Source: Cohnella silvisoli (GTDB taxonomy: Bacteria; Bacillota; Bacilli; Paenibacillales; Paenibacillaceae). Taken from it: a stretch of 64,000 nt of DNA. Location of the stretch: assembly GCF_021190915.1 (NCBI RefSeq), contig NZ_JAIOAP010000019.1:1-64000 (forward strand), given 5' to 3'. The notes beneath the pieces were generated by a model. The model ran no database searches. It worked only from the letters and a program-made list of their open reading frames with translations, and was not told the origin of the DNA. The position numbers were made by a program, and so were the translations under genes. Positions within the stretch are counted from its first letter, which is position 1; every line of letters begins with the position of its first letter. This document shows positions 34,684 through 44,980 of the stretch, in pieces.

Positions 34684-35907
34684 TTATGGACGAACAAGCG
34701 TCCCGTCGGCTTTGCGGTCCAGTGGATAGGGAGAGTGGTAAGCCGATCGACGCCATTCTTCTCCTAGAAGTCCTTGCGCTTTGATTTCGTCCAACTCGAT
34801 CCCCAAACCAGGTTTGTCGACGGGGTACAGATACCCGCCTTTTCGGACGATGTGCCCCGGAAACGCTTCGAGCTCCGTCTCCCGGAAATGGTTGATTTCC
34901 TGAATCCCGAAATTCCACACGGCCATGTCCAGATGCACGGAGGCCGCCTGATTGACGGGATCGTTCTCCCCGCCCTCCTGCCAAGCCGTCCGGACGCCGA
35001 AAGCTTCGCACAAAGCGGCGATTTTGCGGCATGCGCTGATCCCGCCCGCCTTCGACACGCGCACGCGGATGAAATCGATCAGCCGTTCCTGCACGAGCTG
35101 CGTCCATTCCTGGGGATTAATGAACAATTCGCCGACCGCTTGAGGCGTCGAACACTGCTGCCGCAATTGCCGGTACCAGCCGATCTGCTCGGGCGGCAGC
35201 GCATCTTCCAGGAAAAACAATCCGTACGGTTCCAGTCGCTTGGCAAGCTGGATGGCCTTGATGGGAGAAAGGTGCTCGTGGACGTCATGCGTGAACGGAA
35301 CGCCGGGACCGAATTCGAGACGCAATTGTTCGAACATGTCCGCGATGGCGTTCACATATGCATGTTCGTCGAACACGGCGTCCAACGCCCAGTCGTTTAC
35401 GGGCAGATTGGCATGCTCCCGACGAACGAATCCGCCGCCGCCGTATCCGCCTAATTGGCATCGCACGACCGTGTAGCCTTCTTCCAAATAGCGGTGCACG
35501 CTTTCCTTCAGCTCCGCGATATCGGATCCCCCCGCATGGCCGTAACAGGGAACCGCCGCGCGGCTAGCTCCGCCGAGCAATTGATAGACGGGCAAACCCG
35601 CTTCTTTTCCTTTGATATCCCACAGCGCCATGTCGATACCGCCGATCGCCGTTTGCATGATGCCGCCGTTTCTCCAATAGCCGCTCATGTTCATCGTGTG
35701 CCACAGATCCTCGATATTCGCCGGATCTTTGCCGATCAACAGCGGGGCGAACAGCTGCTCGATCACCTGCACGACCGCCTCCGGATTGTACAGATCGGAA
35801 GCGGAGCCGAGACCGTATAGCCCGTCCTGGTCCGTCTCTACCTTGACGATCGTCCAGCTGCCGTCCCGCCTTGTCCGAATGCAACGGATTCCCGTAATTT
35901 TCGCCAT
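34684..35907 (-). CDS. Enolase-superfamily dehydratase, ManD/RspA-like
   Basis: A 407-residue enzyme of the mandelate racemase/muconate lactonizing superfamily. Metal and substrate residues are visible in FTHDVHEHLSP, FFLEDALPPEQ and AVGELF. The DVHEHLSP plus ALPPEQ arrangement is typical of the D-mannonate dehydratase (ManD, RspA) group. It would convert an aldonate to a 2-keto-3-deoxy sugar acid. The start ATG 35907 follows AGGAGG. It lies between an ABC exporter and an epimerase in a polysaccharide locus. The exact substrate is not assignable by eye. Confidence 0.85.
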   Translation of the reverse strand: MAKITGIRCIRTRRDGSWTIVKVETDQDGLYGLGSASDLYNPEAVVQVIEQLFAPLLIGKDPANIEDLWHTMNMSGYWRNGGIMQTAIGGIDMALWDIKGKEAGLPVYQLLGGASRAAVPCYGHAGGSDIAELKESVHRYLEEGYTVVRCQLGGYGGGGFVRREHANLPVNDWALDAVFDEHAYVNAIADMFEQLRLEFGPGVPFTHDVHEHLSPIKAIQLAKRLEPYGLFFLEDALPPEQIGWYRQLRQQCSTPQAVGELFINPQEWTQLVQERLIDFIRVRVSKAGGISACRKIAALCEAFGVRTAWQEGGENDPVNQAASVHLDMAVWNFGIQEINHFRETELEAFPGHIVRKGGYLYPVDKPGLGIELDEIKAQGLLGEEWRRSAYHSPYPLDRKADGTLVRP

Positions 35908-35939
35908 TCAAATCCTCCTGTCAACGATGGAATAACGCT

Positions 35940-36746
35940 TCAATTCCCCGTGCTCTGATACCGGTCGATGCCGATCCTGAAAAAGGCGAAAGCGAGCGCG
36001 AACAATACCGCCCCCAAGATCGGAGTGGCCGTCAATTGCAAAGCCGGAGGCCATGCGGACCGGTCAGGAAACAGAATGCCCTGGGCCGGGATGAAATTGA
36101 TGAAGGCATAAGGAACGAAGAACAGTAAAACGGCTTGCACGACCTTGTTGTAAATCGGCAAAGGAAACTCGATCAGGCTGCGGATTTCGTAAACGACGAG
36201 CTCGTAAACCGACTCCGACTTGATAAACCAGAAAGACAGGCTTCCGCAAAATAGCATGAACGCGCCGTAAATAAGCGCTCCGCCCGCGACGATGGACAGA
36301 AAGACGACCGCGCTCCCCGCATTGACCGGCAAATCGAGCCGATTCACGCTGTAAACGAGCATTCCGATCGACAGAACGAGCCCGAACAAATGCCCGTGGG
36401 AAAACTGACGCATGATCAAATGGGCGAGCGGATTCAAGGGACGGGTCAAATAGGAATCGAAATGGCCGGTTCTGACCAGTTCCTGCAAATCTTTGGTCGG
36501 ATTCCAGATGATCATGCCGCTGATCAGGAAAGGCAAATAGCCGAGATTGTACAAAAAGAGAAGATGGTCGAAGTCCCACCCCGCAAGGTTGCCGAACCGC
36601 TGCAGCATGATCCATAGCAGCACCATGTTCACGACGGGCCACACGGAATTGAGCACCAGATCCATGAAAACGAATATATGATCATACTCGATCTTGGACT
36701 TTAAATAGACGCCGATGAATCGCATATACAACCGGATTCCCTGCAT
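35940..36746 (-). CDS. ABC-2 type permease (COG3694 type)
   Basis: A 268-residue membrane protein with six predicted helices, matching the second permease of the uncharacterised ABC-2 exporters (COG4586/4587/3694 triads). Recognisable stretches are NPTKDLQELVRTGHFDSYLT, RPLNPL and PLPIYNKVVQ. It starts 1 bp downstream of the previous permease stop. It is one of three consecutive genes and presumably dimerises with the gene at 36748. The exported substrate is unknown. Confidence 0.85.
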   Translation of the reverse strand: MQGIRLYMRFIGVYLKSKIEYDHIFVFMDLVLNSVWPVVNMVLLWIMLQRFGNLAGWDFDHLLFLYNLGYLPFLISGMIIWNPTKDLQELVRTGHFDSYLTRPLNPLAHLIMRQFSHGHLFGLVLSIGMLVYSVNRLDLPVNAGSAVVFLSIVAGGALIYGAFMLFCGSLSFWFIKSESVYELVVYEIRSLIEFPLPIYNKVVQAVLLFFVPYAFINFIPAQGILFPDRSAWPPALQLTATPILGAVLFALAFAFFRIGIDRYQSTGN

Positions 36747-36747
36747 G

Positions 36748-37548
36748 CTATCCCCCTTGTATGACCAGTTTTTTCACGGCTTTGCCCCATATCCATCTCA
36801 GCAGAAGAGCGAGCAATGCGATCCAAGCGAACTGCATGGCTACCAAGACCATTTCCTCTTCGATCGTTCGTTTACCGAGGTAAACGGAGATCGGACCATA
36901 GAAAACGAGCGGAAACGGCAGCAGACTCACGGTCTTGGAGAGAGCGCCCGGGAAAAACCATAACGGGACTAACGAGCCGGAGAACAGGGTCATGACGAGA
37001 TGGAAAAGCGAATTCGTATGCCAGTTCACCATGTACCAGAAAGCGATCAGTCCGCAAATAAACGACATCAGGTAATAGAGCACGATTCCGTTCAACAGGC
37101 AAACGGCGAAGAAAACGAAGTCGGGTGCGGCCGGCGGCACGATTCCGTAGATAACCGCCCCGAAAGCGAGAACGGGAAGCAGCTGGAATACGACGCGAAA
37201 CAACGCCAATCCGCCCGATTCGGAAAACAAATATCTCGCTAAATGAATGGGCTTGATCAAATCCATGGCGATTTCGCCCGTTTTGATTTTTTCGCCCAAT
37301 TTCCAGATCATCTGGTTGTTGATGAGAAGGAAAACGCAGGAACTCAGGATGGCATAGGTCAGCATGTCCCGGATGGAAATCTGGCCTGCTGTCGACGCGT
37401 GTTCGGCATTGCCCCGGTATAAGGCGAGCCAGATGGAGGTTTGAATCAAAATGCCGAATAGGCTGGAAACGGTTTGCGCGATCATTTCCAAACGGTAGGC
37501 GGCAGCGCTCTGGAAAGATCGCTTGAAGATCTCCCAATAGAGCCTCAT
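36748..37548 (-). CDS. ABC-2 type permease (COG4587 type)
   Basis: A 266-residue membrane protein with about six helices. The first permease of the triad is recognised by SIWLALYRGNAEHASTAGQ, KTGEIAMDLIKPIHLARYLF and VPLWFFPGAL. Its ATG (37548) overlaps the stop of the ATPase gene as ATGA, so translation is coupled. It acts with the neighbouring permease and ATPase as an exporter. Confidence 0.85.
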   Translation of the reverse strand: MRLYWEIFKRSFQSAAAYRLEMIAQTVSSLFGILIQTSIWLALYRGNAEHASTAGQISIRDMLTYAILSSCVFLLINNQMIWKLGEKIKTGEIAMDLIKPIHLARYLFSESGGLALFRVVFQLLPVLAFGAVIYGIVPPAAPDFVFFAVCLLNGIVLYYLMSFICGLIAFWYMVNWHTNSLFHLVMTLFSGSLVPLWFFPGALSKTVSLLPFPLVFYGPISVYLGKRTIEEEMVLVAMQFAWIALLALLLRWIWGKAVKKLVIQGG

Positions 37549-38558
37549 CCCGATCCCGTCTCCTTTTCCGGTCGTTTGAACGTGCTGTATAAGTTCCGGA
37601 TCACCTCATCGATGTCGGTTTGCCGGATTTGCACGTCCAGGAGCCGTCCATTCCGGATAAACCAGGCGATGCAATCCGCCGTGCTGTCTTTCTCCGGCAC
37701 GATTCGAACATGGCATTTGCGGCCTTCTTGCGTAAAATCGTCCTGGAACCGCGTTCGCAGCAGATTCTCGGGCATTTCGCTATCCGTTTCGACGGTCACC
37801 ACGTCGTGTCTTGAATAATGGCGTTTTAAATATTCCAGATCGCCGTCGTACATCAGGGATCCTTGATCGATGACCAGAACGCGCGAGCAGAGCTTATCCA
37901 GATCGGACGTATCGTGAGTCGTCAGAATAACCGTCGTTTCGCGCGTCCGGTTCACTTCCTTGATAAAACCCCGCACGCGCTCCTTCACATCCACATCCAG
38001 TCCGATCGTAGGCTCATCCAGATAGAGAATTTCGGGATTATGCAGAAGCGCCGCACACAAGTCCGCGCGCATGCGTTGGCCCAGACTGAGCTGCCGGACA
38101 GGGACGTTCACGAATTCGTCGATGCCCAAAATCTCCGTGAAAATCCGGATGTTTTCCTCGAATTGCCGCTGGGGGATTTTATACATGTATTGCATGAGCC
38201 GGAACGTTTCCATGACGGGAATGTCCCACCACAATTGGGTCCGCTGGCCGAACACGACGCCGATTTTCCGCGAATTTTCCAATCGGTTCTTGTAAGGAAC
38301 CAGCCCTCCGATTTCAATGCTGCCGGAAGTGGGAACCAGAATCCCGACCATCATCTTGATCGTCGTCGACTTGCCCGCTCCGTTCGGACCGATGTATCCG
38401 ACGATTTCTCCCTTATCGATTTGAAAATCGACTTCCTTGACCGCATCTTTCCATTCATGCCGTGGAAACGCGAAATCTTTGAACGCGCTCATCTTCCCCG
38501 ATCTTCTGATTTGCCGCTTGAACCGTTTGGTCAACGATTGAACCCGTATGATGGACAA
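37545..38558 (-). CDS. ABC transporter ATP-binding protein (COG4586 type)
   Basis: A 337-residue ATPase. Walker A is GPNGAGKSTT, the Q-loop lies near VVFGQRTQLWWDIP, the signature is LSLGQRMRADL, Walker B is ILYLDEPTIGLD and the switch His is in TTHDTSDL. QLWWDIP is characteristic of the COG4586 subfamily. I prefer TTG 38558, with GAGGTG about 6 nt upstream, giving an N-terminus of MSIIRVQSLTKRF. GTG 38567 is the alternative. It forms a three-gene exporter with the two downstream permeases. Confidence 0.88.
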   Translation of the reverse strand: MSIIRVQSLTKRFKRQIRRSGKMSAFKDFAFPRHEWKDAVKEVDFQIDKGEIVGYIGPNGAGKSTTIKMMVGILVPTSGSIEIGGLVPYKNRLENSRKIGVVFGQRTQLWWDIPVMETFRLMQYMYKIPQRQFEENIRIFTEILGIDEFVNVPVRQLSLGQRMRADLCAALLHNPEILYLDEPTIGLDVDVKERVRGFIKEVNRTRETTVILTTHDTSDLDKLCSRVLVIDQGSLMYDGDLEYLKRHYSRHDVVTVETDSEMPENLLRTRFQDDFTQEGRKCHVRIVPEKDSTADCIAWFIRNGRLLDVQIRQTDIDEVIRNLYSTFKRPEKETGSG

Positions 38559-38606
38559 TTCCCGCACCTCGACGATTGGATTAGAAAAACGTTTTCAGCG
38601 TTGAAT

Positions 38607-41600
38607 TTATAACGCCTTCTTTCGAATTTTCTCCAGCTCTTTAAGCAGCTTTTGTTTCGCTTTGCCTTCCGGCAGCAGCTGGACGAAGTTCGCAGCCGCA
38701 TCGACTCTCGTCATATCGGATTGTTTCTTGACCGATTCAACCGCCGTTTCCGCGGATTCCTCCAACAGTTCCGTGAAACTCCCTTTCAGCAAATACATGT
38801 CGCCGAAAAGCGCGGCGTCTTTGCCGGTGCCGATACCGCCGTTATATTCCATGAAACCGGACCGTCCCGCTCCGTCGTTTTCATTCATCAGCAGCGTGAA
38901 CCCGATGGGGTCTCCGGGAGCTTTCGCGTAACCCGGTCCATGGAGCTGATCGATCGGAATCGTCAAATCGTAGACGGTCTGTCCTTTCGTTTCGTCGCGG
39001 GTGATATTCGCCTTCGCGCCGGTCAATGCGCCTGTCGCCAAGCCGTCCGGCGCCCGCCAGCGCCATTGCGTGACCCCTCCTTGACCGTTAAGCCCGAACC
39101 CGAGCTCGCTGACGTTTCGGCTGGACGATCCGTCTTTGCGGGACCAATCGATGCCGAGCTGGATGCTGTCGCCCTGCCAGATATCCCCGTTCGACCAGGT
39201 CTGATGGTGAACGTCGTCATGAACGACGACCGATACATACAGATTCTTGTCGTCCCAACTGACATTGGAGGACGAGCTAAGATCGTCGGCGCCTTTCCAT
39301 TTCCCGCCCAAACTGAAATATTGGTCCGCACGCGACAGGTCAATGGCGGGAGCATCGGATGGTTTCGCACCGAATCGGGAAGCAAACGATTGCCCCAGCT
39401 TGACGGAAGCGGTATACGTGACCCCGCCGTCCAGCGTTACCCTGTATTGGAGCGTGTCGCTTGCCAAATACGGAAGTTCGATCGTAACGCTTTGTCCGAG
39501 ACCGATCCCCCGGAACCGGATCGGGGTCAATTTCCCCGCGTAGCCTTCCGGCTGAAGCAATTGGATGACGCCGCTAACGGGTTGATCGCCCGCGGTATTC
39601 TTGAGAAGCAGCTTGAGATTCGTTTTTTCCGGGTCGGCCTCGTTGAACGCGCTTTTCGACAGCTCCAGCGACACGGGCACGATGTCGGTACCCGTCACTT
39701 TGCCCGGCGCCTCGTTGACGAACTGCATACCTCCCCTGAACAGGTTATTGGCGACAACCATTCGCTCAATCCCCGAGCCTGCATAAACGTGCGTCGTGCC
39801 GGCTTGCTGGAAGTACGAATCATACAAGGTGATGTCGCCTCCCAAAGCGTTAATGCCGCGAACGCCCACGGTCGTGAAATTACTTTGCTTTTGCCGGCCT
39901 GGATATCGAAAGAGCGCGTCGTGTCTCCCCACATCGAAGTATTGAAGAATGACGCCTTCGAGTTGTAGGAATCCGCAACCGTCACATAAACTTTGTCCGA
40001 GGTGCTGAGGGACACCAGTTCGGTGTTAATGAACGACAATCCGTCCGGTCCCGCGCTCTCCAGGTATGCCCCTTTTTTGCTGCCGTCCGTTCCGTGTCCG
40101 ATGATGACCGCTTCGGGTCCGCTGCCTCCTTGGGACGCGAAATGAATGCCGTACTGGGAACCGTAGACGAACGTGTTGAATACCGTTTCGCCCGTGACAT
40201 GCCCGATATGGAAGGCATCCAGGTTTTCCTTCTGATAGTTCCATACCTGGTTGAAATCGGCATCCGTCGAGGGATGGTTCGGGTAATTGTTTCTTCCGTA
40301 ATAATGCGGATTAAACTGCACGTTTCTCATGAAACCTCCGGCAGCTCCTCCCCCGAGGAAAATCCCTTCCTTCAAGGGCGACCCGGCGACATAATCGATA
40401 TAATGACCGCTCGTGTCATGGCTTCCAAAATCGATGCCCCGGTACGGATTGATCAGGGTCGTATCGATGGCATAGACGTCATGGCCTTTTCCCTGGATCG
40501 TCCAAGGATACGGCTTCACCTGGTACCAGTCCTGCTTGTCGTAGTAAACGGATAAGCCCCGTATTCCCGCGGATGCTTCCAGGGAAATTAACGGAGTCGC
40601 GTTCTCGTCGTTCACGCCGTAGTTCGTGAACAGGACCGTTCCGCCTCCGATCGTATGGTGCGGTATGTCCCATGAGCCCCGCAGCTCCACGCCGGACGGT
40701 ACCATGAGCGGCTGTTCGATCCCGTATATGCCGGTCGGCAAGTAAACCGTTCCGCCCCCCGCTGCGCCGGCGTCGTTCAGCGCTTGCTGCACGGTGGAGG
40801 ACACGTCGGCATTTCCGTTCTTGTCGGCAAGATAGGGTGCGGCCGTAACGTCGAACAAACGGGCCGCTGCCGGTTTGGGCCTGACCGGTTTATCCAGCGG
40901 CGGGATGGACGGCAACCGTTCCAGCTGATACATGGCGTCTTGATGGATATCCAGCTCCGCCGAGACGCTTTGATCGTCAACCTTGAGCGTGCCCTGATAT
41001 CCGGAGTTGACGGATTTCACCGTCTGCACGTCGTTTTTAAGAAGCATATGCCGCTCCGGCTTGGCGAACGCCGTTTGGCCGAGGATGACGGAACCGCCTT
41101 CCGCCGCGATCGCATAGCCGCCGGCTTGATCGTTCCAATTGTCGAAGGTGCTGTTCTCGAATGACAAGACGCCGCTTCCTTCATTGACGACCGCATGAAG
41201 CGGATTGCCGCCCACGGTCACCGTATTGAACTGGGCGATCGAATGGAAGCCGGAAGTCGCATAGATCGCTTTCGGCGCTTCTCCGACGCCGGCCTTGAAC
41301 GTGCTGTTCGACACGAGCAAGCCGAAATCGTTGACGCCTTCGATTTTGAGCGCCACGTTGCAATCTTCCACCCGGATGTTAAACAGCTGAGCATTGGCGG
41401 TTTCCAGGGAGCCGGTTCGGGTCGTTACCCGCAACCCCGTCCGGAATCCCGATATCGAGATGTCCGACATGTATTCCCAGTCGGAGCGGCCCATCACGAT
41501 GCCTTCGGCATGCGTCGTCATATAGCCGAACAGAGCGTCCATCCCGGGGGAACCGGGCAAGCCGGAATTTGCCCAGTATGCCGGCGAAAGTTTCACTTGC

Positions 41601-43264
41601 TCCAACCTTCCGATATCGGTCGTATAATCCAGGAAAATTCCCGTTTTCAGCGCCGTTCCGAAAACTTGATCCACATAGTGAAGTTCATTCCAGACAGGTC
41701 CGATTTTGATGCCGTTGTAGGAGTTGACGAGCGTGACGTTCTTCACCGTGGCACTGTCGCCCGACAGCTGTTCGATCGTCCACGGGTAAGCCGCCGGCTG
41801 ATCCAGCGATTGTTCCGGATACCAGACCGACAGATGCGTGACGCCGCTGGAAGGCTGCATCTGGATAAAGCTCGTATCGTTTTCGTTCCCGCGCCCGGCA
41901 TACGCTTCCAGAATCGTGCCGGCAACGCCGCCGTTCTCCGGCGATCTCCAATCGCCTCGTAAAGTAACGCCCGTCGGAATGATCAGATTTCCCGAGATTT
42001 TATAGCGTCCCGAAGGAACGAAGACCACTCCGCCGCCGGCATTGCCAGCCGCATCGAGCGCATCCTGGACGGCTTGCGTATCATCCGAGGCGCCGTCTCC
42101 CTTAGCGCCGAAATCTTTGGCGTTGTAATTGGCGATCGCGATGTCGTCCGTCGGATATTGCGTTTGGACGACGGTTGTCCGGGGCGCAACATCAAGCTTC
42201 AGTTTCTTGTTCACCGTAACGGAAGCGAGGATCAAATCCGGCGTATTGGCAGGAGCTCCTGCTCCCTCCACCCCGACACGGAAATCGGCACCGTTCGTCC
42301 GGTTGGCGAACTTCGCGTCGCTGAGCTTGAATGTGTACGACTTCCATTCGCCCGTATTTTTATAAGTAAATAAAGGCGCATCCTTAAAGGGAGCGGAGTC
42401 CGAGTCGTATTGCAGCACGATGCATCCGTCGCCCTGATCGAGATACTCGACCGTGACGAATACGTCCTGAGTCGAATTGTCAAACAGATAGCCGTCATCT
42501 ACATTCATGTACAAATAGGCCGTCCCTGCGGACTTTTTCGTCTGCCAATAGGATTTCCCGTTGATGACGCCGGTCTGCAGACCATCCGGATTGTCGCCGG
42601 CCCTGGGGGAAATCCCGTTTTCCACGGATGAAGCGCCAAGCGTGACGCTGACCTTGTTCGAAGCGCCGGGTTTCAGGCTTTTCGTGACGGTTACGGAAGC
42701 CAACTTCAAGTCCGCGTTCGTCTGCCAGCTCGCGCCGCCCCCTTCGATGCCGAGCCGGAAATCCCCTCCGTTCGTGCGGTTCGCGAACTTGGCGTCCTTC
42801 AGGCTGAACGAATGCGTTTTCCATGTTTTCGTGTCCGAGTAGGTAAACAAGGGCGCATCCTTAAACGCGGCCGACTGGGCGTCGTACTGAAGAACCATGC
42901 TCCCGTTACCCTCGTCGTAATAATCGACGGACACTTGCACATCGTAGCTCGGATCGTCGAATAGATAAGCATCATCCACATTGAAATAGAAATACAGGAT
43001 TCTCGAGCCTTCCGTTTTGTTCGTTTGCCAGTAGGTTTTTCCGTCTACCGATCCCGTAATGAGCCCCGTTGCGTCGTCGCCCGCCCTAGCGGAAATCCCG
43101 TTTTCCGCCGGGGTTTGCCCAAGCGTGATGCTGACGCTCCCAGATGGATCGACGGCATTCACGGTCAAAGAACCGAACCCGGAACCCATCAGCAACACAG
43201 CCAAAAAAGCAGCTATTACAAAACGAAACCTTGCGCGCAGCCGACCGGCATACTTCATCATCAT
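38607..43264 (-). pseudogene. Secreted pectate-lyase-like beta-helix protein, one frameshift
   Basis: One long coding region of about 1550 codons broken by a frame change near 39880-39897 (AGKSKVIS in one frame, QSNFTTVG in the other). Upstream part: signal peptide, two CBM-like repeats of about 150 residues (each with AFKDAPLFTYSD-like and DAKFANRTNG segments), then two pectate-lyase-3 beta-helix units (AKDFGAKGDGASDDTQAVQD; NGNADVSSTVQQALNDAGAA). Downstream part: remaining beta-helix, a DUF-like segment, a CBM9-like domain (WDDKNLYVSVVVHDD) and a helical tail. The three ATGs at 43258-43264 follow GGAGGGTA; the second or third fits spacing best. The frameshift lies at an A-rich AAAAGCAAAG and could be a sequencing error. 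Role: surface polysaccharide cleavage (inferred). Confidence 0.8.
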
Positions 43265-43297
43265 TACCCTCCAGTGCTGAATTGGTTTATGGCGGAG

Positions 43298-43332
43298 GAG
43301 AAGCCTTCCTTATCATGCAAGGTCGGCTTCTC
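43298..43332 (-). promoter_or_regulatory. Stem-loop after solute-binding-protein gene
   Basis: GAGAAGCC pairs with GGCTTCTC, with a further inner CCTT/AAGG pairing, 15 bp after the lipoprotein stop. It lacks a long T-run and so is more likely an mRNA-stabilising or attenuating hairpin than a full terminator, as in the first sugar locus. Confidence 0.55.
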
Positions 43333-43346
43333 TCGTCCATCCTCTT

Positions 43347-44927
43347 TTATTGATTGCTGGCCAGGTAAGCGTCGACCTGCTTTTGCGCTTCCTGAATGAT
43401 TTTGTCGACGCCATTCGCTTTTTGTTTGGCGATATAATCCGTAACGGCCTTATCGACGTCCTTCACGCTTCCGAATTCGATCGGTTTGCCGAATTCATCG
43501 GACGCTTGATCCCGCTTGGCCACTTCGTTTTTGATGTTGTCTTCGGCGATGAACAGTCCGTCGATCGGATTATTGACGTTCATCGGCTGGCTTGCGAACT
43601 CGGCTTCGTGAACCCAGAAATCCTTGGGATACGTCGTAGTCGGACGCATGAATTGCGGCTTCCAGAACGCCCATTGTCCGCCCCACTCCATGTAATTGCT
43701 CGTGGTCGTGGACATGCCGTCCGGATATTCGGCGGCATCTCCTTTCAGAACGTAGGTTTTGCCTTCGATTCCGTATTGCAGCAAGTCGTAAAGCTTTTGA
43801 TCCGTTTCGACCATATCGAGGAAACGCAATACGCGGTCCGGATGCTGGGAATTGCGGTTGATCGCCAGCACGTTCGCCAGCGCGGTCCGGTTGACCTGCT
43901 TCTTGTCCGGATACAGCAGCGACGATTCCAGCTTGTAGGAAGAATCCGCGAAGCCGGGATTGGCGTTTACCCATTCATGGGACGTAAGCGTGAAGGCCGT
44001 TTTGCCATTGCGCCATAAGGCCGCGCCGTCCTCTTTATCGAACATGGCCGCACGATTGATGAGATTGTCGTTATACCAGACTTTGGCGATATTGGCGGCA
44101 TCTTTGTAGAAGGGCTGCTGTTCGATCGCCTTGATCGTGACTTTGGGATCGCTCAGATAGAAACCGAGCCCGTGGAAGCTCAAATCCACCCATTCGTCAC
44201 GAATCTGTAAGATGGGCAAAGCCGTAGAGCGGTTAAACTTCTCGTTCGGATACGCTTTTTTGAAATCGCGCAGCAGCTTTTCGACGTCTTCGACCGTTTT
44301 CACCGAGTCCTTGGCATAGGAAAGACTCGCTTTTTCCACCTTGTCTGAACGCCATGTCGCGAATTGCCGGTTGTTCATTTTCATCGTCCACGGAAGTCCG
44401 ACGATTTTACCGCTCACCGTTGCCGCGCCAAGCGTGCCTTGTTCCTCGTATTTTTGCATCAGATTGGGGGCGTATTTCGGAAGCAAATCGTTGAGCGCCA
44501 TATAGGAGCCTTTGGCCGCCATCTGCTTGTACGACAGCCAGTCGCCGTCGAAATTCAGGTCCCAGTTATCGCCCGAAGCCGCCATCACCAGCATCTTGTC
44601 CTTGAAATCGTTGAACGGAATGAAGTTGATGTCGAACTTCACGTTTAAGCCTTTGCCTTTGACATAGTCGCTGATGGCCGACCATACTTCGTCCGTCGCC
44701 GCTTTCTTGTCCCCGCCGAAGTAAAACTTGAGCGTGACTTCCTCTTCTTGTTCCGCGGACGCGGAAGGCGAATCTCCCGCCGGCTGCGTTTCGCTTGCGG
44801 ACGATGTTGCGGGGGCCTGGCTGCTCGACTGTCCGCTGTTGTTGTTCTTGGAACATGCCGCAAGCATGATGCCCAGAACCAGGACTGCGGCGAGCACCGC
44901 GGCAATCCGCGGCTTCTTTCTTTGCAT
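43347..44927 (-). CDS. Extracellular solute-binding lipoprotein (paralog 1)
   Basis: A 526-residue lipoprotein with lipobox LAAC (Cys25) and a Ser/Ala-rich linker. The body contains TLKFYFGGDKKAATDEVW, the GLPWTMKMNNRQFATWRSD region and a conserved YGIEGKTYV block, as in LplA/YtcQ-like binding proteins. It is strongly similar to the lipoprotein at 47005-48519 along its whole length (e.g. NRTALANVLAINRNSQHPDR against NRSPLGNVAAISRNSEHPER). It follows the two permease genes. Confidence 0.9.
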   Translation of the reverse strand: MQRKKPRIAAVLAAVLVLGIMLAACSKNNNSGQSSSQAPATSSASETQPAGDSPSASAEQEEEVTLKFYFGGDKKAATDEVWSAISDYVKGKGLNVKFDINFIPFNDFKDKMLVMAASGDNWDLNFDGDWLSYKQMAAKGSYMALNDLLPKYAPNLMQKYEEQGTLGAATVSGKIVGLPWTMKMNNRQFATWRSDKVEKASLSYAKDSVKTVEDVEKLLRDFKKAYPNEKFNRSTALPILQIRDEWVDLSFHGLGFYLSDPKVTIKAIEQQPFYKDAANIAKVWYNDNLINRAAMFDKEDGAALWRNGKTAFTLTSHEWVNANPGFADSSYKLESSLLYPDKKQVNRTALANVLAINRNSQHPDRVLRFLDMVETDQKLYDLLQYGIEGKTYVLKGDAAEYPDGMSTTTSNYMEWGGQWAFWKPQFMRPTTTYPKDFWVHEAEFASQPMNVNNPIDGLFIAEDNIKNEVAKRDQASDEFGKPIEFGSVKDVDKAVTDYIAKQKANGVDKIIQEAQKQVDAYLASNQ

Positions 44928-44980
44928 AGGTACCTCTCCCTTTAAAATGTTTTTATACTATACAGCCGAAGCCGTTATAG

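Noticed and set aside
34652-35107. N-terminal extension of the epimerase
   Set aside because: Arg-rich sequence antisense in frame to the dehydratase coding region; the NAD-binding motif starts right after ATG 34651.
38652-39968. 438-codon open frame on the plus strand
   Set aside because: It lies opposite the beta-helix gene in a GC-rich region, has no ribosome site and its protein is Arg/low-complexity like a shadow frame.
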